Under the pieces are notes generated by a model. That model saw only the letters and a program-made list of their open reading frames with translations. It had not been told where the DNA came from and made no database searches. From the NCBI GenBank assembly GCA_017617775.1, contig JAFZVO010000118.1, positions 1 to 15,219 of the forward strand: DNA of 15,219 nt, given 5' to 3'. The position numbers and the translations under genes were made by a program. This document shows positions 7,738 through 12,825 of this stretch, piece after piece; the first letter of the stretch is position 1; each line of letters opens with the position of its first letter. Source of the DNA: Bacilli bacterium. Its GTDB lineage: Bacteria; Bacillota_I; Bacilli_A; RFN20; CAG-826.

Positions 7738-8971
7738 AATCCACCCTCATTTCAATTGGTTCATCGCTTAGATTTTCTAATTTTACTTTTCCTTCAACCA
7801 TAATAGATGGTAAAAGAAGAGTTAAAACTTGTTTCTTTAAAACTCGATCACCTTGAGTGACATATAGAACTGCTTTAGGTGTCGGTTTACGAATGCGGAA
7901 TTTGAAATCAAAGGATTCCGCATCTTTATTCACAAAGTTTGGAACGATATATCCCATTAAGCCACCCGCAGTGACTGGAAGCTTTTTCGCTTCGCCTTTT
8001 TCTTTTAATAAATACTCGGCAGCGGATTTACCCGCGGCTGTACCTTCTTGGGAGACGAAGTCGACGAGGTCATGGACATGTAGGCAGTTACCACATGTGA
8101 AGAAACCAGGGACTTGTAATTCAAAGTTGTTATCGACCGATGGTCCTCTATTTCTCTCAAACTTTACTCCACCCATCTCTTCTAATAAAGTCGTCTGTGG
8201 TAATAAACCGACAGAGAGAATCAAACAATCACATTCAATCTCTCGAGATGTTCCTGGAATCACTTTCAAATTCTCATCGACAGAAGAGAGTTCCACTTTC
8301 TCCACTCTATTCTTACCGACGACATTGCTCACAGTCGTTGATAAATAGAGAGGAATATTGAAATCTTGCAAGCATTGGACGATGTTACGATTTAACCCAT
8401 TTGAGAAAGGCATAATCTCAGCCACACAGATGACTTTCGCCCCTTCAAGCGTTAATCTTCTCGCCATGATTAAACCGATATCGCCACTACCGAGAATGAC
8501 AATTCTTTTACCGACTAAATATCCTGTTGTATTTAAGATCTTTTGGGCAGTGCCAGCTGTCATGATGCCGCTGACGCGATCTCCAGGAACCATAATCGCA
8601 CCAGGAGTGCGTTCATAAGAACCTGTCGCTAAGACGATTGCTTGAGCCTGCACTTTCACGAATCCTTCTTGACTATTTGAGTAAAAAACCTCTTTATTCT
8701 TCGTTATTTTGCTCACTTGAGTCAATAATTTGTATTCGATATTTCTCTTTTTCAATTCTTTGATAAAACGGTCTGCATATTCTGGACCCGTTAATTCTTC
8801 TTTGAATGTCGTTAAACCGAAGCCATTATGGATGCATTGATCAAGAATGCCGCCTAAATGATCTTCTCTTTCAAGAAGCAAGATATCTTTAACACCGTTA
8901 TCGTATGCGGAAATCGCCGCGGCTAAGCCGCCTGCACCACCACCGATAATCACTAATTCCTTCTTAATCAT
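7730..8971 (-). CDS. FAD/NAD(P)-dependent oxidoreductase, partner of GlpA-like dehydrogenase
   Basis: This 413-residue flavoprotein belongs to the pyridine nucleotide-disulfide oxidoreductase superfamily. The N-terminal FAD-binding GGGAGG motif is at 10-15, and a second Rossmann motif GSGDIG (161-166), expected to bind NAD(P), is in the middle. A C-terminal FAD-contacting segment lies at about 289-313 (GFFTCGNCLHVHDLVDFV...). The segment LGGILDQCIHNGFGL (39-53) is typical of the subgroup that sits with GlpA-like proteins. It has no CxxC redox pair, so it is not a thioredoxin- or lipoamide-reductase-type enzyme. It overlaps glpA by 8 nt (ATGATTAA) and has an AAGAAGG Shine-Dalgarno 6 nt before the ATG. 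The likely role is to pass electrons between the GlpA flavin and NAD(H); this is inferred from domain content and context. Relatives in other operons serve amino-acid or cyanide-forming oxidation, so the substrate is not certain. Confidence 0.85.
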   Translation of the reverse strand: MIKKELVIIGGGAGGLAAAISAYDNGVKDILLLEREDHLGGILDQCIHNGFGLTTFKEELTGPEYADRFIKELKKRNIEYKLLTQVSKITKNKEVFYSNSQEGFVKVQAQAIVLATGSYERTPGAIMVPGDRVSGIMTAGTAQKILNTTGYLVGKRIVILGSGDIGLIMARRLTLEGAKVICVAEIMPFSNGLNRNIVQCLQDFNIPLYLSTTVSNVVGKNRVEKVELSSVDENLKVIPGTSREIECDCLILSVGLLPQTTLLEEMGGVKFERNRGPSVDNNFELQVPGFFTCGNCLHVHDLVDFVSQEGTAAGKSAAEYLLKEKGEAKKLPVTAGGLMGYIVPNFVNKDAESFDFKFRIRKPTPKAVLYVTQGDRVLKKQVLTLLLPSIMVEGKVKLENLSDEPIEMRVDYE

Positions 8972-10406
8972 TTTTAACCTTCTTTATCTTTTCAACAATG
9001 AGGCTTGATCCCTCATTATCATAATTCACTTCGGTGAGTTCTAAACCGAACTTCTCCGCGATTAAAGTCGCGACAGTATACATGCAGTACCCGCCTTGGC
9101 AACGGCCAAATCCGGCTCTTGTTCTTCGTTTCATTCCCTTGATGGAATGTGGAGGAACACTTCGATTCAAAGCATCTTTTAATTCACCTAAAGAGACCTG
9201 CTCACAGTTGCAGATAATTCTGCCATAATCTGGATTCTCTTTGACGAGTTTATTGCGGTCTTCCTCAGATAAAAGTTTAATCTTGATATGCTTACGAACT
9301 AATGGATTGAAATTCTCTTTCTTTTCTAAAGGCAAGACCTTCTCCACGAATTCATGAACGACATATTGAGCAATCGCTGGAGAGGAGGCTAAACCTGGGG
9401 ATTCAATTCCCGCGACATTGATGAAGTTATCATATTTGCCGTTCGGTCCGATGATGAAATCATGGGTCGAAGGTGTCGCTCTTAAACCAGCAAACACTCT
9501 AATCGTATCGCCTAATGGAAGATTAGGAACTAAACGAGAAGCATTGGCTTTGATGTTCGCTAATGTCGCCGCATCAGTAGAATAATCATCTTTGTCTTCT
9601 TGAGGTTCACTACTCGGTCCAAGATAATAGTTGCCCGATGTGGTTGGAGCGACTAGGATACCCTTGCCTTTCTCACTTGGAAGTGGGAAGATTGGTCTTC
9701 GTACTAAACCTGCGGTACGGTGATCTAAAAGAATATATTCACCTTTACGTGGAATGATATGCCAATCGATATCATTCACCATAGATGCAATCTTATCGGA
9801 ATATAAACCCGCCGCATTGATGACGACTTTGGTATCATATTCACCTTTACAAGTCTTAACTACAAAGTAGTTATCTTTGGCTTTGATGTCTGTAACACCC
9901 TCATTAACACGAAGTTCTACTCCATTATCAACTGCATTCTCCATCGCATTGACGACGAGTTCAAATGGATTGACAATACCAGCTTTCTTCGCATACAAAG
10001 CCCCTAAAGCGTTAGGAGAGATATTGGGTTCTAATTCTAAAAGTTGATCCTTATTCAAGGAGATCATCTCCACTCCATTGGCCTTGCTTCTCTCTAAGAG
10101 CTCTTTATAAATTGGCCATTGGGATTCATCATCGATGACAGTGATTGTTCCGCACATCGAATAGGAGACGTCTAGTTCATCGCATAAAGCGGGATATAAG
10201 GCCGCTCCTTGAACATTGAGTTTGGCTTTCATCGTCCCTGGTTTTGGATCATAGCCAGAATGGATGATGGCTGAGTTCGCGCTGGAAGTGACGTTGCCGA
10301 CATCACTATCCTTTTCTAGCACTAAAACATCAAGGTTATATTTTGATAATTCCCTTGCGATTAAAGCACCAGTTACACCTGCGCCGATAATAATAACGTC
10401 TTTCAT
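8964..10406 (-). CDS. glpA: GlpA-like FAD-dependent glycerol-3-phosphate dehydrogenase with BFD [2Fe-2S] domain
   Basis: This 480-residue flavoprotein joins a DAO-type oxidase domain (about 1-360) to a C-terminal BFD-like [2Fe-2S] domain (about 395-450). The N-terminus IIIGAGVTGALIAREL contains the FAD motif GAGVTG (8-13), and EKDSDVGNVTSSANSAIIHSG (31-51) contains further flavin-binding residues. The cluster cysteines are C399 and C401 (CNC) and C436 and C441 (CQGGYC). This layout matches GlpA, which oxidises glycerol-3-phosphate to dihydroxyacetone phosphate; related L-2-hydroxyacid or amino-acid oxidases remain possible. I start at ATG 10406, not the in-frame TTG at 10424. The TTG abuts the -10 box, upstream of the predicted transcript start, and its six extra residues precede the usual beginning of the FAD domain. 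There is no Shine-Dalgarno, so the mRNA looks leaderless. It is the first gene of a three-gene overlapping operon; no glpK or glpF is in the window. Confidence 0.88.
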   Translation of the reverse strand: MKDVIIIGAGVTGALIARELSKYNLDVLVLEKDSDVGNVTSSANSAIIHSGYDPKPGTMKAKLNVQGAALYPALCDELDVSYSMCGTITVIDDESQWPIYKELLERSKANGVEMISLNKDQLLELEPNISPNALGALYAKKAGIVNPFELVVNAMENAVDNGVELRVNEGVTDIKAKDNYFVVKTCKGEYDTKVVINAAGLYSDKIASMVNDIDWHIIPRKGEYILLDHRTAGLVRRPIFPLPSEKGKGILVAPTTSGNYYLGPSSEPQEDKDDYSTDAATLANIKANASRLVPNLPLGDTIRVFAGLRATPSTHDFIIGPNGKYDNFINVAGIESPGLASSPAIAQYVVHEFVEKVLPLEKKENFNPLVRKHIKIKLLSEEDRNKLVKENPDYGRIICNCEQVSLGELKDALNRSVPPHSIKGMKRRTRAGFGRCQGGYCMYTVATLIAEKFGLELTEVNYDNEGSSLIVEKIKKVKND

Positions 10407-10415
10407 ATTTACTAT

Positions 10416-10444
10416 ATTATACAATGTAGATTAACATTTGTTAA
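10416..10444 (-). promoter_or_regulatory. Promoter of the glpA operon (sigma-A type)
   Basis: On the minus strand TTAACA (10444-10439, one mismatch to TTGACA), a 17-bp spacer and a perfect TATAAT (10421-10416) form a near-consensus promoter. The expected start is about 10409, two to three bases before the glpA ATG at 10406. It begins right behind the T run of the pnp terminator. Confidence 0.78.
10431..10444. promoter_or_regulatory. Candidate operator: perfect 14-bp palindrome over the glpA -35 box
   Basis: The plus strand TTAACATTTGTTAA has perfect 6-bp arms (TTAACA and TGTTAA) around TT. One arm is the -35 box itself, so a bound dimeric regulator would block sigma binding. The position fits a repressor site for the glycerol-3-phosphate-type operon. 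The identity of any regulator is unknown and no regulator gene is in the window. Confidence 0.5.
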
Positions 10445-10445
10445 T

Positions 10446-10467
10446 AAAAAGGAAGGTTGCCCTTCCT
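10446..10467 (-). terminator. Rho-independent terminator of pnp
   Basis: The minus strand has AGGAAGG-GCAA-CCTTCCT followed by four more T (10467 to 10446). The 7-bp stem carries a GCAA loop of the stable GNRA class, and five T in all follow the last C. It begins 5 nt after the pnp stop codon and ends against the glpA promoter. Confidence 0.9.
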
Positions 10468-10472
10468 CATTA

Positions 10473-12665
10473 TTATTTCTTAAATTTTCTTGGTCCTTTG
10501 ATGGAGCGGTCTGGTTTGGCCTGTCTTTGCGATCTTTCCTCATAGTTCTCAGGCTTTTCCATGAACTCTCTCGCAGAGACCTTTACTTTGCCGTGATCAT
10601 CGATTTCAATGACGCGGACTCTTAATGTATCACCGACTTTGACGACATCTTGAGCTCTGCTCACAAATCCCCAACCTAATCTGGAGACGTGACATAAACC
10701 TTCGACATTACCGAAGAGTTTGACGAACGCGCCATAGTCTTCAACACGGGTCACTTCACCGGTGTATTCTTCACCGACTTTGGCTTCCTTGACAATGTCA
10801 AGAATCATGCCTTTGGCCTTGTTGATTGTCTCTCTATCCATGTGGTAGATAGTGACTTGACCATCATCTTCAATGTCAATCTTCACATCGTCGCATTGAG
10901 CGATGATTTCATTGATGACTTTGCCACCCGTACCGATGACTTCTCTAATCTTATCAACATCGATATAGAATGTATCCATCTTAGGAGCATATTTACCGAC
11001 ATCTGGTCTTGGTTCGGCAATCGCTTGCTTCATCACTTCGCGGATTTTCGCACGAGCATCATGAGCTTGAGCTAAAGCTTCGCGTAGGACTTCTTTAGTG
11101 ACACCTTTGATCTTGATATCCATCTGTAAGGCTGTGATACCTTTTTCAGTACCGGCAACCTTGAAGTCCATATCACCGAAGTGATCTTCTAAACCTTGGA
11201 TATCAGTTAAGATTGTGTATGGGTGTTTACCATCTAATGGTCCAGAGCTGATTAAGCCCATGGCAATACCGGAGACCATCGCTTTGATTGGGACACCAGC
11301 AGCCATTAAGGACATACAGGAGGCACAGATAGAAGCTTGAGAAGAGGAACCATTGCTTTCCACGACTTCAGCGACTGTTCTGATCGTATATGGGAATTCT
11401 TCCACGGATGGAATGACATAGGATAAGGCTCTTTCACCTAATTTACCATGACCGATTTCTCTTCTTCCTGGGGAACCCATTCTACCGACTTCACCAACAG
11501 AATATGGTGGGAAGTTATAATGATGCATCCAGTGACGAGTATCTTCTTCCGTTAAGTTATCGATGATTTGTTCATCGGATTTCGCACCTAATGTGGTGAC
11601 AGAGATGACTTGAGTTTGACCTCTAGTGAACATCGCTGAACCATGAGTGCGTGGTAATAAGTCGACTTGGGCGTCTAAAGGACGAATCTCATCAACTTTA
11701 CGACCATCTGGTCTGATCTTCTCATCAGTGATTAATCTACGCACTTCTTTGGCGACGAGGTTTTCTAAAGTCTCGTTGACCATGTGCATGACTTTTTGAT
11801 GAGTCTTCTCATCTTCATATTTACGAGAATCGTAATCCTCGATGATTTCATTCTTAATCGCATCAACAGCGTCTTGTCTTTGAAGCTTATCAAAGATGGA
11901 GATCGCTTTGACTAAACGGTCATTGGCTCTCTCAGTGATATCTTTCTCAATGACAGGATCGCATTGATATAATTCGATTTGTCTTTTTGGTTTGCCGATC
12001 TCTTTGATGATCTTCTCTTGCCATTCACATAATTTTTTGATGGCTTCGTGACCGAACATCAAGGCATCTAACATATCGTCTTCGCTGACTTGGTTAGCAC
12101 CGGCTTCCACCATGTTGATGGCTTCTTTTGTACCGGCAACCGCTAATTGGATGTCGGATTGTTTATCTTCTTCGACAGTTGGGTTGATGATGAATTTGCC
12201 GTTAACTCTACCGACATAGACACCAGCGATTGGGCCATCGAATGGAATATCAGAGATACCTAACGCTAAGGAAGAACCTAACATCGCAGTCATCTCTGGA
12301 GTGCAGTCTGTATCGACAGACATCACAGTGTTGACGATTTGCACTTCGTTTCTAAAACCTTCAGAGAACATTGGTCTGATTGGTCTATCGATCAATCTGG
12401 CAGTTAAGGTCGCATGTTCTCCAGCACGTCCTTCTCTGCGTAAAAATGAGCCTGGGATCTTACCGACGGCGTATTGTTTCTCTTCATAGCCGACTGTTAA
12501 TGGGAAGAAATCTCCTTCCTTTGGAAGATCTGAGGCACACACTGTGGAAAGAACTACAGTTTCGTTTAATCTAACGAGGACCGCGCCGTCCGCTTGCTTG
12601 GCGATTTCGCCCGCTTCGACGACGAACTTCTTTCCTTCGAATTCTAATTCGAATACTCTTTTCAT
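10473..12665 (-). CDS. pnp: Polyribonucleotide nucleotidyltransferase (PNPase)
   Basis: This 730-residue enzyme degrades RNA from the 3' end with phosphate, releasing nucleoside diphosphates, and is a core part of mRNA turnover. Domain order is complete. The first RNase PH domain is at about 5-140 with FLRREGRAGEHATL; an all-helical linker is at about 240-310. The second, catalytic RNase PH domain is at about 320-545, with the phosphate-site segment ESNGSSSQAS (436-445) and GDMDFKVAGTEKG (497-509). A KH domain follows with GxxG loop GTGG (578-581), then an S1 domain (about 632-698, GEVTRVEDYGAFVKL) and a basic tail. I choose ATG 12665 because an AGAGG Shine-Dalgarno lies 9 nt upstream and the protein then begins as PNPases usually do. 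An in-frame ATG at 12695 would add MFFRKKRKKE and lies about 3 nt from the predicted transcript start, so a leaderless longer form cannot be excluded. Unlike the common rpsO-pnp order, the upstream neighbour is a divergent amylase. Confidence 0.96.
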   Translation of the reverse strand: MKRVFELEFEGKKFVVEAGEIAKQADGAVLVRLNETVVLSTVCASDLPKEGDFFPLTVGYEEKQYAVGKIPGSFLRREGRAGEHATLTARLIDRPIRPMFSEGFRNEVQIVNTVMSVDTDCTPEMTAMLGSSLALGISDIPFDGPIAGVYVGRVNGKFIINPTVEEDKQSDIQLAVAGTKEAINMVEAGANQVSEDDMLDALMFGHEAIKKLCEWQEKIIKEIGKPKRQIELYQCDPVIEKDITERANDRLVKAISIFDKLQRQDAVDAIKNEIIEDYDSRKYEDEKTHQKVMHMVNETLENLVAKEVRRLITDEKIRPDGRKVDEIRPLDAQVDLLPRTHGSAMFTRGQTQVISVTTLGAKSDEQIIDNLTEEDTRHWMHHYNFPPYSVGEVGRMGSPGRREIGHGKLGERALSYVIPSVEEFPYTIRTVAEVVESNGSSSQASICASCMSLMAAGVPIKAMVSGIAMGLISSGPLDGKHPYTILTDIQGLEDHFGDMDFKVAGTEKGITALQMDIKIKGVTKEVLREALAQAHDARAKIREVMKQAIAEPRPDVGKYAPKMDTFYIDVDKIREVIGTGGKVINEIIAQCDDVKIDIEDDGQVTIYHMDRETINKAKGMILDIVKEAKVGEEYTGEVTRVEDYGAFVKLFGNVEGLCHVSRLGWGFVSRAQDVVKVGDTLRVRVIEIDDHGKVKVSAREFMEKPENYEERSQRQAKPDRSIKGPRKFKK

Positions 12666-12704
12666 TTCTTTTTTCCTCTTTTTTCTAAAAAACATAACGG
12701 TGTA

Positions 12705-12733
12705 ATAATAACATAATATTTTTATTATGTAAG
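12705..12733 (-). promoter_or_regulatory. Probable promoter of pnp (extended -10)
   Basis: The minus strand has CTTACA (12733-12728, four of six matches to TTGACA), a 17-bp spacer and TATTAT (12710-12705) preceded by TGT, an extended -10. The predicted start is about 12698. Other AT-rich -10-like boxes occur nearby, so this is less certain than the ftsK and glpA promoters. Confidence 0.45.
12711..12730. repeat. Perfect 8-bp inverted repeat inside the pnp promoter
   Basis: ACATAATA (12711-12718) and TATTATGT (12723-12730) are exact inverted copies around TTTT. The repeat fills the spacer between the proposed pnp -35 and -10 boxes. It could be an operator or only a product of AT-rich sequence. 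The rest of the 160-bp divergent region holds the amylase promoter and the short palindromes TACATGTA (12759-12766) and TGTATACA (12763-12770). Confidence 0.45.
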
Positions 12734-12774
12734 TGTTTTTTCAAAAATGTGTTTTATTTACATGTATACACAGG

Positions 12775-12803
12775 TTGAAAGAAATTTAGTTTACAAATAA
12801 AAT
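12775..12803 (+). promoter_or_regulatory. Promoter of the alpha-amylase gene (sigma-A type)
   Basis: TTGAAA (12775-12780, one mismatch), a 17-bp spacer and TAAAAT (12798-12803, one mismatch) give a strong sigma-A-type promoter. The start point would be near 12810, leaving a leader of about 16 nt that holds the AAAGAGG Shine-Dalgarno (12812-12818). The overlapping palindromes TACATGTA and TGTATACA end 4 bp upstream of the -35 box and could bind a regulator; they do not match a CcpA cre site. Confidence 0.72.
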
Positions 12804-12825
12804 ATATGTATAAAGAGGTAACGAT

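Noticed and set aside
7857..8348. 163-residue plus-strand open frame inside the FAD oxidoreductase gene
   Set aside because: It is antisense to a well-supported gene, has no recognisable domain and no clear Shine-Dalgarno; the composition looks like a shadow of the real frame.
10407..10424. Longer glpA reading starting at TTG 10424 (adds MYNIVN)
   Set aside because: The TTG touches the -10 box and lies upstream of the predicted transcript start; ATG 10406 begins the standard FAD-binding fold.
12745..12780. Possible CcpA cre site upstream of the amylase
   Set aside because: The sequence lacks the central CG and the spacing of a cre consensus; only the short palindromes TACATGTA and TGTATACA are present.
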